NCBI GenBank assembly: GCA_032718475.1
Contig: JAUCBJ010008864.1
Span: 64,001 to 108,113 of the forward strand
DNA length: 44,113 nucleotides
Source: Nemertoderma westbladi
Lineage: Eukaryota; Xenacoelomorpha; Nemertodermatida; Nemertodermatidae
Direction of reading: 5' to 3'
The notes beneath the pieces are model-generated. The model was not told the origin of the DNA, made no database searches, and saw only the letters and a program-made list of their open reading frames with translations. Position numbers and translations under genes: made by a program. Shown here piece by piece: positions 10,547 to 21,673 of the stretch (position 1 is the stretch's first letter; each line of letters opens with the position of its first letter).

Positions 10547-12185
10547 CAACATACGGAGTGGGTGTGTGACTATATTATTTTATATTTATTTTTATTATTT
10601 TATATTATGTATGTATTATTATGTAATTTTATTATAATCGTTTTCTTTAATTTTATTTAGTAGAATGTTATTTAGCGATTATTTAGTAGATTAGTGCAAT
10701 ATATTAGTGTTTATTACTTAATTACTTATATATTATATTTAGTGCGACGGCGAGAAATAATTCTTTTTCTCTTTCCTTACTGTCCGTATCATATTATAAA
10801 TACGTGACTACAGTAAGATGAAATATCCGTACTTATTAAAGTACAATAAAGCCACTACTATATTTAAGTATTATTGGTAGGCAGAGTATTAGGAATGCAA
10901 AGTTCAGATCCTCGTGTCTCGGCTAAACCAAGCTCTGGGTAGACCTTGGAAACGACTTGCCTCTTCACACTGACATTGCTTCGTGCGATATTGCTCTCAT
11001 ACCGTATATTAAATAATACATATAGTAGCGTGATGTCCCTTTAACAGTAGCGTAAAACGCAAAATAAATCTGTTAAACCCTTTGACCATCTGCAATTCTA
11101 GTCGATTAAGATATCGCGGCACCCACCGATATACTTGAAAGACAAAATTCTAGAATCAGTGGTTAATGTCCCCAGACTTGTTCTGGAATAAACTGGTGCC
11201 CATCCTAAATATTAATTATTAATATTTATAAAATCTGTCAAATTTTAGATCCTTTAAAATTCTAGTCGATTAAGATATCGTAGCACTTACCGATACTCTT
11301 AAAAAGACAAATTCCTAGAATCAAGGATCCCAGTCCCCAGACTTGTTCTGGAATAAAATTGTGTCTATTTAATATTAAATAATAAAATTACGGGAATAAA
11401 TTTAAATTCATCTTTTAATGAATTTGATAAATTGTTATTTTATACAATTTATAATATTCCCAAAATTCCATTAATTAATAGATCATGGGAGCGGAGATTC
11501 ACCTCTTAAGTGTATTAGTGTGCGAGAATCTCCAATATAGAGTCAATAGCCGATAAAATTCATAAAATCATATATAAAGATGATATTGACCATTAAAGAC
11601 TTACTATTAAATAGCATCCCAGATCTGTATGCATGAGAATTACCCTAATTCTACCGCTAGCTTTCCATAATGTCACCATAGCAACAACCACGCTAGAATT
11701 AGAAGCGAGTTAACAGAACAATAAAAAGCTTGCTCATTGAATAGCATACGGAATAAATAGCACACCGCTAGTATCCAAGGATACATAATAACAACGTGAC
11801 ATTCTGGAAGGCACTTGACTAACGGACAAATGACCCGAATGTGTGATAGAATGTGTACCATTTGTGACAGTTACGTGGAATTTGTGCGTTTGTAGGTGAA
11901 TGTTACTACTAAGGTGTGTTTACAGTAGCGAGTCGCAATTGTGAAAGTAGCCCTAACTCTCCAGTAAGAACCTGAAGTATATCTAAGCCTTTGGGACGGA
12001 CGGTGGAGTGACTTGTGCTGGTTGTCGTAGTCGTTGTGCAGCTACGACGTTGGCGATAGGCACATCGACGAAAGTACACCAGCGCTGAGGATCTTGCACT
12101 GTCCGGGGGCAGAGAGGGGTAGGCAGCGACGCCCGCTCGCCTAAATATAAACTCATTATAATATGGATAAACTTATATAGCAGAT
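10547..12185. other. Non-coding spacer inside the LTR element
   Basis: The first 300 bp after the gag-protease stop are very AT-rich. A 164-bp tandem duplication follows at about 11062-11390. The last 250 bp (from about 11930) are clearly more GC-rich and contain a small hairpin, GTCGTAG with CTACGAC 11 bases later, near 12026. I see no reading frame with recognisable content. The GC-rich end resembles a leader to the reading frames that start at 12186. This could mean that the 3' part of the element came from another element. Confidence 0.5.
11062..11390 (+). repeat. 164-bp tandem duplication with polyadenylation-like motifs
   Basis: Two copies, about 11062-11226 and 11227-11390, share AATTCTAGTCGATTAAGATA, CCGATA, CTAGAATCA and CCCCAGACTTGTTCTGGAAT. 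In each, the short stem CCAGA/TCTGG is followed directly by AATAAA, as in a cleavage and polyadenylation signal. The copies have diverged by about 15-20 percent. Confidence 0.75.
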
Positions 12186-12317
12186 ATGATTGAGTTGATA
12201 GAAGATGATCTTGGTATCAGGGAGCGATATACTCTACCTTTACAAGCGTTTGTTGATAGCTTGATACGCGGCGACGCTGGTCCAACTACTACGGAGGACG
12301 ATGGTCGTTATATCTAA
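12186..12317 (+). CDS. Small 43-aa frame before the 3' reading-frame block
   Basis: An ATG at 12186 opens a 43-codon acidic frame (with ELIEDDLGIRERYTL) that ends in TAA six bases before the next ATG at 12324. The close spacing and the shared rise in GC suggest that it belongs with the following frames. I do not recognise it. It may be an N-terminal part separated by an ancestral frameshift, or an upstream frame. Confidence 0.35.
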   Translation: MIELIEDDLGIRERYTLPLQAFVDSLIRGDAGPTTTEDDGRYI

Positions 12318-12323
12318 CCGCCA

Positions 12324-13261
12324 ATGTCCCGGAAGCAACTTGCGCGTGGGTTGGACTGTAGAAAATTCACCGCTCGCTATACGCATCGTAATGGTACGTA
12401 TATGGACTTCTTAACTACTGGTCATCCTATCGACCTACACGATACGAACGATATAGACCCCAAAAGGGAAATGGTTTTATTTAAATATCATACCCAGCGG
12501 AAGCGGAACGATAAACTGAGACTCGAACACGAAAATTCTATTCGAAACCGACTCGAAAGTGCAGATGTTGAAGAGCCGGATAAACGCAGCGACTTCACCA
12601 AATACCTGGAATTCTTGAGAGAAACCTATCTCGATATTACCAGTCAACAGAATCTAGAAACTCGATATCCTCAAGGTATACATCATGACCGCATGGTAGA
12701 ACTCAAACGGCTCTATTCCACTATGATGTATCTTACCGCTGATCGACCGCTACCTGTTGCACCGGATAGCTTCGAACAGATGGAGGAATATTGTAAACTG
12801 GAGAAAGATCACTCGCGTTTCCCCTACAAGACGTGCGTCTTTGGTATTATTGCGATGAATGCCCTAGACCCAACCAACAAACGGAAAGACCTAAACATCC
12901 GTGGAGACGTTGTATTAAACACGGTTTTACTCGCTATACTTACGGGAGTTTCGAGCGAAATTTGTTTGACGTATCACCTACGCTCGTTCGACTCAGACGA
13001 TCCTTAAATAAACCAATGATCAGAGTTCCGGAATACTCGATCAGACCTCCTCATTCCCTAGTGAGACCTCAGACTCTTGATCCTATTAGTATGACGGATC
13101 CTCCCGAGCTGTACTCACTGTTCAAAGATCTAGTGTTACCTGAACAATTAGTCGGTGGCACCCCGGTTGTGGGCTTCCTAGATATTAGCCCATCTTACTT
13201 AGCCGTATTGGGACGCGGACACCTAATATCGCCATTCAACCGTATAGTCGTCCCAGTTTAA
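12324..13261 (+). pseudogene. Unrecognised protein between pol remnant and 3' LTR, frameshifted
   Basis: The 227-codon frame 12324-13007 is rich in charged residues (for example RKRNDKLRLEHENSIRNRLE). It passes by a frameshift, around 12930-12960, into a frame that stays open to 13261 and contains LVGGTPVVGFLDISPSYLAV. Together they give about 310 residues with no signal peptide, membrane anchor or cysteine pattern, which argues against an envelope protein although this is the envelope position in LTR elements. The middle (about 12770-12960) has a mixed helical, hydrophobic composition. I cannot assign a family. It could be a capsid-like protein of a second element, or a captured gene. Confidence 0.45.
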
Positions 13262-13706
13262 CGCGATACAACCCTTCATCAAGGTGGAGGAGAGCGTTGT
13301 ACGAAACGAGTTAAACGCTATTCTACAAAGATCAGAAAGGAAACCTGCGTTTGTTCAGATAAACGTAAGTTGTAACAGCAAGTCCAAGCGATAAACGAAT
13401 TGGCTTTATCTCAGTTCGATTGGGAAATCCAGAATCTCTAAGAAGATATCGAACTTAGACAACCCTATTCTCTGCGAGAGTTTTGGACGAACGTATCCAA
13501 CGACAAGCGGAGGAAAATCAGCTCGAGGAGAAGCATATCGAAATGGACGAGACCCCGACCGTAACCTTAAACCTTCTGATGCAATTGTATTGCACCCTTC
13601 ACCCAGGAGTTATAGCCCTCCTAGTAAAGTGGCTCGCCCTAAAGAGAAAAGGACTCTTGCTAGCCTCAAGAAACTGCGTAAACGCCGTCCGCGCAAGAAA
13701 GACTAA
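13262..13706 (+). pseudogene. Continuation with coiled-coil-like segment and basic tail, broken
   Basis: After the stop at 13261, several frames carry protein-like stretches: an ELALSQFDWEIQNL piece ending in a stop near 13441, a charged helical stretch DERIQRQAEENQLEEKHIE (frame 13483) and, in another frame, a strongly basic tail ending KKLRKRRPRKKD at a TAA at 13704-13706. The switches point to at least two frameshifts and one stop in what was one C-terminal region. A Lys/Arg-rich end suggests nucleic-acid binding or nuclear import. The tail ends 78 bp before the 3' LTR. Confidence 0.4.
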
Positions 13707-13784
13707 CTGTTTAGAGTATTTTTATATTTTAGAAACTGTGATTTTTTATATTTTATATAATTAAATCCCATTTTCTGGGAGCGG

Positions 13785-14560
13785 TGTAAAAGCTTTTGGG
13801 GATATAACTGGCCTTTTCCATTTGTAATCCAGTTTTCCCCCATTCGCTCAAATCCTCTAAACTGTTGCTTCTAGTGGCACAATCCGCCCGCTGGTTGGCT
13901 GATTTGCTGTACGCATGGCCTCTTTGTTCTGTTCGATTAACCAATCAGAACAATGATCGACCAATCAGAGCGATTTAGCCTTGTGTTGGCTATGGGCTGC
14001 AAAGGCTAGGGAGGTTTGGCATTTAGACATTCATGGAACTTATAGAAACTGGAACTCTGCCAATGAGAGCTTTTCCTCTTTGTGTTGAAAGCTACCTGCA
14101 ACAGCTCACAGGGTTCAGTGTGTTGGTTTTCCTGATGCCATGAACATCGGCTATGGAACTATTCTGAATTATTCCAACATTAGAACGGCTTTAATTATAA
14201 GAACACATAACTGTTACCGGTACAGCGGTACGAGACACTAAGAACACATAACGGTACGGTACGTATTGCACATTATTTACTGCTATTTGCTGTTTGTTAT
14301 TAATTGTATCAGTTCGTTTACATATTGTTATTTGGAGAATAACGATAAACGATCAGAAACCCCGATCTTCTTGATACACTAAGGTTAGAGAGACCGGCTA
14401 CATATAGCAATTGCGACTTATATTATCGTGGTTTGTAGTGAATTGAATGCTATTTTATAGGCCCTACAAATGTCGGTTGCTATTCTCTTTATATATGATT
14501 AAAATCAGTGACTATCGGCAATTCAGTGTGCAGCGGTGTGCAATAGTCTGTATGTGCTTG
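13785..14560 (+). repeat. 3' LTR
   Basis: Matches the 5' LTR over its full length. It is preceded by the purine stretch GGGAGCGG, a plausible polypurine tract for plus-strand priming. The match ends at 14560. Because the 5' copy may be cut short there, the true LTR could extend a little further into the sequence after 14560. Confidence 0.9.
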
Positions 14561-14940
14561 TCCGCGTAACAAAGCATCTCCTAAAGAATGCGCCTTATGT
14601 GTAACTTATAATCCATTCCGTTGTGTTTAGTGTAAGCCATAGCTCTGTTTATATAGATAGAGCGCCACGTCCTAAAGGAACTGCTAATATTTCCCGAAAG
14701 TGAATAATATTTGTCAGAGATTATATATTAACGATCAATCGAATAGTACGGTAGGCCTGCACCGCAATCAAATTAAAGCATCCGAATCCAGTCTCCCGGG
14801 TATATCCAGCGGGTGAATGGTCGCGCATAGACTGGCTTCGGCTAATGTTGGATTTATTTGTGTCAAATACTTGTCATAGGCTAAAGTCGATTTATAACCT
14901 AGAAGACATATAGATTTGGCGGGTTAAACTGCCAAAGGTC
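14561..14940. other. Unassigned flank between LTR and satellite
   Basis: I see no gene here. It may include the missing end of the 3' LTR. Sequence similar to the satellite family becomes recognisable only from about 14950 onward. Confidence 0.4.
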
Positions 14941-14949
14941 TTAAAAGCG

Positions 14950-15469
14950 CGAACATGCTTCCAGGTGACATATCGACTTCAATGCAGTTTCATTGAGTAG
15001 TTTATGTCCAAAATTAATTATTGATTTGTTAAAATGTTTGTTTGGGGTGGTTGACATGGAAACTGGGAAATAGAACAACGGAGATTGTGTGTTTCTAACT
15101 ACTGTATTATGGTTTTGCTACAAATAGAGATATGAATATAGACTTGATGATATATAATTAAATATACTCCCAAGTTACCATGGTAACTAGATATTTCTGG
15201 AATGTTTTTTCCTGGAATGTTTCACTAAATGTTCCAACTAGTGGTCCAGATAACAACACATGCCCAGTTTCGTAAAATTTTATCGCGAAGTCTATGTCCA
15301 AATGTGTTATTTTTGTGTCAAAACATCTGTTTTCAACGGTTGTCATATGGTAACTGCAAAATTGAACAATGAAATTCGAATGCAGAATAAGTAGAATAAG
15401 GAATAATGCAGAATAAGGGGGGGGGGGGGGGGGGGGGGGGGTAGGGGTTGGTCCCAAGCCATAATACTT
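14950..15469 (+). repeat. X-box satellite, middle block
   Basis: Palindromic X-box-like motifs lie at 15050-15063 (GTTGACATGGAAAC), 15174-15187 (GTTACCATGGTAAC, perfect palindrome) and 15339-15354 (with two extra bases). The intervening sequence matches 28560-28860 closely, for example CCCAGTTTCGTAAAATTTTA and CTATGTCCAAATG. The block ends with TAGGGGTTGGTCCCAAGCC, which also ends the unit near 28850. It is cut at 15469 by the LINE insertion and resumes at 28401. Confidence 0.75.
15417..15441 (+). repeat. Homopolymer run of 25 G
   Basis: A pure G run inside the satellite, at the place where the copy near 28829 has only GTGGGGGTAGGGG. It looks like an expansion of a short G-rich piece of the repeat. 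Length in the assembly is uncertain. Confidence 0.9.
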
Positions 15470-15693
15470 AGATTAGATTAGATTAGTCTTTAATATCAAG
15501 GGCTTACTGCCCCCAGCCGCTGCGCGACTTATATGATATTAAGGCATAATTGCACCGCACAATAAAATAAAATAATTTACCTCTAAATTATACTACAGTA
15601 ATTTAACTATATACCGCACCATATACTGTATAAACCTACCCATCTTATTCTGAAAAACTTAACAAAAATTATAATTAGTTAACTGTAACCTAC

Positions 15694-18198
15694 TTATATA
15701 TACATACTGTCCTTAAGATCCCACATTCTCTTTAAAATTTTTGGTAGGTCTAGTTGCGATTCAGTCATAATTTTTCGCAATTTTTTATTTTTGTCTAAAG
15801 AGCTGTCATTCTTTGTTTTCATAACTAAATCGGGCTTTTCCAGTGAGCCACACTCGAATAAGAAGTGGTACTCACCTTCCACTTGCCCACTGGCACTGCC
15901 ACACACTTCACATACTCTTTCCTCTAGCGCCTTACATTTAAATCGCCCAGATTCAATAGCAAGCGGGAGTACTCCACAACGGAATTGCGCCATAATAGAG
16001 CGCTGACTATTTGCTGAGGTGTCTTTCACATACGGCTCAACATCGCAGTTCATTTTGAATACTTTATATGTACGAAGCTTTAGTTTATTTTCCAGCTGAT
16101 CCTTCCACACCTTATCAAAATACCAACTACATTTTGAGCTAGCTACAGCTAGGCTACACAGTTTTACTGGCATACACACTTGTTGACCCTATATTATTGG
16201 AAATTAATACCAATATTTTTCTCCAGCCAATATCTGATGAGCGCTCAATATCAAATAATTTCCTCGGCAATCTATTTAGGTCCATACGTATTAAATTATT
16301 CCACCATCTTATACACTCCAAATATCTCCTATAGAGACAGGGTTTCCAGCCAATGTCACCTTCCACCGCTGCATTAGCCGTGTATCGATGCACACCAAGA
16401 AACCAACGGGGCAGCTCTAAGCTGTACAGTATTTAATTTGCTGGAGTCCCTATATGTAATCCAATATAGGCGTTACACCAATGTGGAATAACTTTGTAAA
16501 TGTACTGTAATTAAACCCGTTAGCATCCCGAGATTTACCAATAATCGCACCTAGTGCACGACTACCTGACTTTGCAAGGTAACCCATGGATACTTGAAAC
16601 GTACCATACTCATCGAAGTTTACCCATATGTACTTATAGAAACCAACAATTTCTAAAACTTTATCACCCACACTAAAAGTCTCCTCCGTCAAGGCTACTG
16701 ATTTACTCCTGAAATGCACAATTTTTGATTTTTTTGCATTAACCTCCAGTTGTCAATTTTTCCACCATCTATTCAACACATACAGTAGTAGAAGCTTTAG
16801 GTCCGCTTCGGTTTCCGCCAGGAGCACAACATCATCCGCGTACGCTAAAATCGAGACCTTTAGATTATCAGCCACACTCACTCCTGTACTATTAATGTCA
16901 GTAATTAAGCTATATATGAATAACGCGAACAAAGTTGAAGATAAACACTCGCCCTGACGCACCCCAGATTTGGTTTCGAACAATTCAGTTTTGTATTCAT
17001 TCAGTAAGATACACGATAATGTACTTTCATACATATTCTTTATACAGATATAAATTTTACCACCAATATTATTAGATAGAAGTGCATATAACAAGAGATC
17101 CCGATTTACCCAATCAAAGGCCTTCTTAAAGTCAACAAAGGCTACAAACGTTGACTGACCTGTTTCTCTTCGCCCACTAACTATAAAGTCTAGTGAGTAT
17201 ATACATCCATACATGACCTTCCCTCACGAAAACCGCACTGCTCGTCACTTAATAGATTAAATTTATTACAAAATGCAGTTATTCTAGAAATTAGCATACT
17301 TGTGAATAGTTTACTGATACATGGTAGAAGGCTAATTCCACGATAATTCAACGGTACATAATTGCACCCAGACTTATACACTGGTTTTATGAGTGCTTGC
17401 AACCACATAGAAAGTATACATCCAGTATCTAAAATCTTATTAAATAGTTGGCATAACAAAGGCAACAAACTCGGCAAGCGAAGAATTTCATTCGGAATCC
17501 CATCAATACCACAGGCCTTGTTTAACTTCAATTTTCCAACCGCTTGCTCTATCTCGTTCATGTCAAACGGTTTATTCAACATTGAGTCTCGCTCATATAA
17601 CGGACTTTCCATTATCCATGACAACTCGGTTTTTGTAATCATCACCTCACTGAAGAAGTCATTATCTGCATTATCGGGGATCACACGATTTAGTAAACCT
17701 TTGAACTCATCAGCTCATCGTTCCATGTATTTAAAACGTCCGGTAGGTCAGTACAAGTCTGGCCATTATCATTGATTACTTCGAGCGTAATTCTGTTATC
17801 ATTTTTAGGTCCTAGTAACTTTGTTTGATTCCAAAATATTTTCGGGTTACACACATTCAAGGAATCGACTTTATTCGCAACTTCTGATTGATATGAACGC
17901 TTCTTCCGACGCAATTCCTTATCAAATACATGCTGGGATTCATTTACCGCGCTCTGCAAATTTCTATAAGCAGAAGTTCCCTTTTTTACACGTTTCAAAT
18001 TCTTTACGTTTTCATGAAAGATTTTCCACAGATCAGTCAGCTGCTCATCACAGTATGGCTTATGATATTTAAATTTTTTACGCAAATCAGTTCCAGCAGA
18101 CTTTATAGGTTTTAAATATGTTTCACATTCACCAATAATGAGTTCACAAATATTTGAAAAGATTTCATCCATCATATCTAGTTCAGAGTTTACACTTT
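15694..18198 (-). pseudogene. LINE ORF2: linker, reverse transcriptase and C-terminal Cys/His segment
   Basis: The RT order is clear on the minus strand: a pre-RT helical linker (18175-17690), motif 1 region with KLNKACGIDGIPNEIL (17684-17190), VDFKKAFDWVNRDLL, SGVRQGECLSSTLFALF and the catalytic AYADDVVLL (17214-16753). A thumb region follows, with HRYTANAAVEGDIGW (16393-16154), then a C-terminal segment RCGVLPLAIESGRF with CEVCG and HFLFEC (16179-15694), a zinc-binding end known in several LINE clades. There are frameshifts near 17690, 17205 and 16165 and in-frame stops near 16750 and 16450, so it is dead. The upstream part of the same ORF, the endonuclease, lies at 26757-27606. Confidence 0.85.
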
Positions 18199-19578
18199 AG
18201 ATATAGATAGATTTATTTATACATTATGTAAAAACAATAACAAATACACCAAACAATGTACCGGTATAAAGGTATTGTCCAACATAACATATAGGATTAC
18301 CCCTAAAGCTTTGCAGCTTATTTCCAAGGGGGTCCTTTACATATGTTACTTGGTTACAAATACAATATTACACTACGCTAACCTAAAACCAATATAAAAC
18401 GTAATTACACTATGTACATGTACAACTTTACCGAGAGCGTGACAATGCCCGACTCAACGATAAAGATGTAATGTACAGAACAATTTAATATAAAACGTAA
18501 TTACAGTATAAATAGTAAATAATTAATAAACTAATAACTTACTGTAGGACTATTGTACCTATTTTTACATTGCACACGGAGGTGAGATTTAACTGCAGAT
18601 TTAAAAGAATGTTGATTATCTAGGTTTTTAATTTCATTTGGCAGAGCATTCCAATTTTTAATGCCGTTAAAAAATAAAGTATCAGATTCGAAGGATTTAC
18701 AATTCGGGAGGTAGAAGTTTGAAGCACTAGCTCTGGTACTGTAAGAGTGTGTATCGCGTACCCTGTTGAATTTTTGTTTTAGGTAATTGGGACATTTACC
18801 ATTATACACTTTATGCACATGGTTAAGGCGTAGCTGCTTAACTCGACTATCTAAGTTAAGTAGTCCAGATTCAGAAAAAGTCATCTGGAGTTAGGTGGTG
18901 CCTAGGTTTGTAGTCTTTAATAAATCGTACTACTTTATTCTGAGCTACTTGTAATTTACATTTAAGCTGTTTGGTTAAGCCTTCATACCAAGAAGAGCAC
19001 GCATAGTCCATGTGACACTGTATTAAAGAAGAGCAAAGTAACTTGCGGGAGTCGGTATTTAAACTATTTTTATTTCTGTATAGAAACCTAAGCCTACTGT
19101 TAACTTTCGAGAAAATATTTTTCACTGTGCTTTCTCCTGATAAGCAGTTATCCAATGTGGCGCCTAAATATTTAACTTCCTTTTTATTTTCAATCTTATG
19201 TCCATTACTAGTGACTTCAAACTTAGTTACCTTCTTTAACTTTCTTTTGGAACCAAACAAAATACTTTAGTCTTACCGTAGTGAATGGATAGCTTATTAT
19301 CAACCAACCACTCAATACAGGATTCTAGAACTGCACTTAACTTTTGGGAAATATGGATAGGATCTTTATGAGAGAAAATAAGAGCACTGTCGTCGGCATA
19401 TAAAATGAGTTTAAAATCGGGATCTATACTACTTATCATATCATTTACATAGCATACAAAAAGCAGAGGACCTAGTATACTACCTTGCGGTACACCACAG
19501 TTGTCCACATGTAATCTCTTGTACAGTAGACTGCGATTTGCTAATGACTACAGATTGACCTCTGTCTGACAGGGACCA
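18196..19578 (-). mobile_element. 5'-truncated CR1-like LINE fragment
   Basis: The minus strand encodes the end of a CR1/Jockey-type RT: SDRGQSVVISK (near 19570), GVPQGSILGPLLFVCYVND and LYADDSALIF (19508-19236), the VKYLGATLD motif, the HMDYACSSWYEG region (19260-18871) and the final NWNALPNEIK block (18884-18531). A 330-bp 3' UTR follows to an ATCT-rich tail at about 18196-18215. The frame shifts near 19500, 19240 and 18875. It is 5'-truncated at about 19578, as is common for LINEs. It sits at the left end of the 8.6-kb block that interrupts the L1/Tx1-like element. Confidence 0.8.
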
Positions 19579-19877
19579 TCACGATTAAACCAAAAAAACC
19601 CAGGTCATACACTACCACCACGTCTGAGTACCGGTATAAAGAAAGAAACAATATATGGGAGTTTGGTTTAACCGAAAACTCGTGGCGGAAACAAAAATAA
19701 GAAAAATGCAGGGAAAACAACCGAATCAACACCCGGACCCCAGGTAGGAAGTGCTGGTAAAACGGGTACTGCTGTACTGGTAGTATCGTACTTACGACAG
19801 TAATGACATTGTGTCAGTGTCACCTACTGGTACCGGTAATGTGGGTTGCACTCAGTGTTTGGTGTTATAGCCCATGG
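19579..19877. other. Junction region, probable 5' UTR of the CR1-like LINE
   Basis: Between the 5' end of the minus-strand CR1-like fragment and the first recognisable ORF1 codons of the plus-strand CR1-like element, no coding signal is visible. Several GGTACCGGTA-like motifs occur. The exact junction between the two elements cannot be placed. Confidence 0.4.
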
Positions 19878-20700
19878 CAACCTACCTGACAACAGCATTT
19901 CTACCCTAGATGTCGACGAGTCGGATGACAATTTATCAGGCTTCGAATTAACATCCTAAAAAACGAAGGAAAAGCACACGGAAATCTAAAGGAAAAAATA
20001 AAACACAGACAAGACACCAACCACCTCTGGCGCAAGTCGTGGAGAGTTCGGTAAAAGAAGCATTAGAAAGCGAATCTATAAAAAAAGAAGTCATTGTTAG
20101 CAATGTCAAAGAATCTAGAAACAACGGTTCAGATAGAAACAATGTTTCATCGATGTGTTCTGCTATTGGTGTCACTCCGGCTGTTGTTTTGGACATTGTT
20201 CATGTTGGGCGACAGCCTGCAAATGGCAAGCGCTTGCTAAAAGTTTCCTTCAACTCAGAATACGATACGCGCGCATGAGTTTCGCAATCTAGTTAACGAG
20301 GCATGTGTGGATGGGCGGGATATCTGTCGAGGAGTTCGAGTTAGGCCAAGTATTTCCAGAGTACAACGGCTTGCACTGCAAGAGACACAGAAAACTGTGT
20401 ATACACTAAATAAAAACTCGAGCCGAGGAGAAAACGACGAAACTTCTGAGAGTTTTAGTCTGCGCCCAGTTGGCGATGTCTGGCGTTACACCAAACATAC
20501 GGATGGGAAGTGGAAACGGGACCTCTACTGGATCCTCGCGGCAAATTAACAACCAGAACGATCGGTCGGAGTGCAAAACCGGACCGCGACTACAACTACG
20601 CAAGAAAACCATCAAAGCACCCGTGATTGATGCCAACCAGCACATCGGCCTACCCCGACCATCCCCCACCAGGGAAACCAATAGCGGGAGAGAATCGTGA
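19878..20700 (+). pseudogene. CR1-like ORF1 (RNA-binding protein), degenerate
   Basis: The pieces read as a basic N-terminal segment (KKRRKSTRKSKGK near 19957), a central part with GRQPANGKRLLKVSF (20200-20260), a region with RVRPSISRVQRLALQETQ (20335-20400) and a C-terminal segment ending at TGA 20698-20700. The GKRLLKVSF block followed by RVRPSI resembles the RRM-like core of CR1/L2 ORF1 proteins, which bind element RNA. Frameshifts occur near 19965, 20275 and 20465. ORF1 ends just where ORF2 sequence starts, the usual arrangement. Confidence 0.6.
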
Positions 20701-20974
20701 ACCTTCCAACTCGAAGCCATTTATGCATTGCTGCAATTTCAATGCACAATCGGTGAAAAATAAGTTATCTGACCTCGAACTCTTACTCAAGGAAGAAATC
20801 TACCAAGTTGTATCGATAACAGAAACGTGGTTAACTGATGAAGTACCGAATGCAATGCTGATCAGTGAGTCAAACTACTCGGTTATTGCGTGATCTGATC
20901 GGATGGATCGTAGCAGTGGTGGTGCAGCTATTTTAGTCCACAATGATATCAAATGTATCGAGGTACCACTGTCT
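20627..20974 (+). pseudogene. CR1-like ORF2, endonuclease N-terminus
   Basis: The frame from 20627 contains CNFNAQSVKNKLSDLELLL and SITETWLTDEVP, the N-terminal strands of an APE-type endonuclease (the Glu of ETWL is a metal ligand in the family). After a TGA at 20891-20893 the same frame continues with SSGGAAILVHNDIKCIEVPLS up to the RTE insertion. The remainder of this domain is found at 23783 onward. Confidence 0.8.
20963..20974 (+). repeat. Target site duplication of RTE insertion, left copy
   Basis: GTACCACTGTCT at this position recurs exactly at 23771-23782 on the other side of the RTE copy. It codes VPLS in the host LINE frame. Confidence 0.85.
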
Positions 20975-20989
20975 ACGCATGCTGAAAGC

Positions 20990-21673
20990 ACAGAGCAAAC
21001 AGGGTGACATGGTCGCTCTGGCAATGGAATATAACATCGACATCATCTGCATCGAAGAACATCGGATTTGTCATGAAGACACTGCCATGAAGTACAATGA
21101 CATTGGAAATGGATGGACGTTGGTAACAAGCTCAGCAGTAAGACCCTAAACAACATCGAATCTATAAATTCCAGGGTTATCGCAACATTTGATGGGAATC
21201 CCAAGACAACAGTTATATGTTGCTACAGTCCAACCAATGCATCAGAGCCAGAACAAGCAGTCAAGTTTTATGAAGAACTGACTGGACTTATTAAGGACAT
21301 CCCGAAACACAATGTTAAAGTCATTGCTGGTGACATGAATGCGCAAATTGGCCCAGAAGACATCAAGGGTTACACCTATAACACCAGTTCTAACAGAAAT
21401 GGGTACTTACTTTTAGACCTAATGGAAGAATGTGAATTGATACCAACAAACAACACATTAGAAAAGAGTAAGGGGAAGCTATGGACCTTTCAATACCCTA
21501 ATGGAACCAAAGCACAACTGGATTACATCCTTATAAACAAAAAGTGGAGAAATAGCATGATCAACTGCGAGGCATACAGCTCGTTCAACCTAATTGGTTC
21601 GGACCACAGAATTGTGACTGCAGAGATCAGAATCAGTTTGAGAGCCAGCAAACCAGTACAAGCAAGCAAATAA
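20990..21673 (+). pseudogene. RTE ORF, APE endonuclease domain
   Basis: Starts with GDMVALAMEYNIDIICIEEHRI, the second strand and catalytic Glu region of RTE endonucleases. After a frameshift near 21135 it continues with VICCYSPTN, VIAGDMNAQIG (Asp and Asn active-site residues), LDYILINKKWR and the catalytic GSDHRIV (Asp-His). The enzyme nicks target DNA to prime reverse transcription. Only the first few dozen residues are absent. A stop at 21673 separates it from the RT frame beginning at 21763. Confidence 0.85.

Larger units (their letters stand above)
7783..14560 (+). mobile_element. BEL/Pao-like LTR retrotransposon, internally deleted, with extra 3' reading frames
   Basis: Two nearly identical direct repeats (7783-8553 and 13785-14560) bound a 5.2-kb interior. 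The interior starts with a gag-protease frame typed as BEL/Pao by its zinc knuckles, DSGS protease motif and remnant WRHCPETINLADIASRG, a pattern found at the RNase H-integrase border of that superfamily. RT, RNase H and most of integrase are missing. A 1.6-kb non-coding stretch and a block of unrecognised reading frames follow, then a GGGAGCGG purine stretch directly before the 3' LTR. The 5' LTR joins mid-gag almost directly, so the primer site, leader and gag N-terminus are also deleted. LTR identity near 99 percent points to a recent insertion. The copy must have moved with enzymes from a complete relative. Confidence 0.8.

Noticed and set aside
12324-13261. Envelope gene of the LTR element
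   Set aside because: Position fits, but there is no signal peptide, fusion peptide, membrane anchor or cysteine pattern.
15158-15457. Minus-strand frame with polyproline start
   Set aside because: Shadow of the second G run within the satellite.
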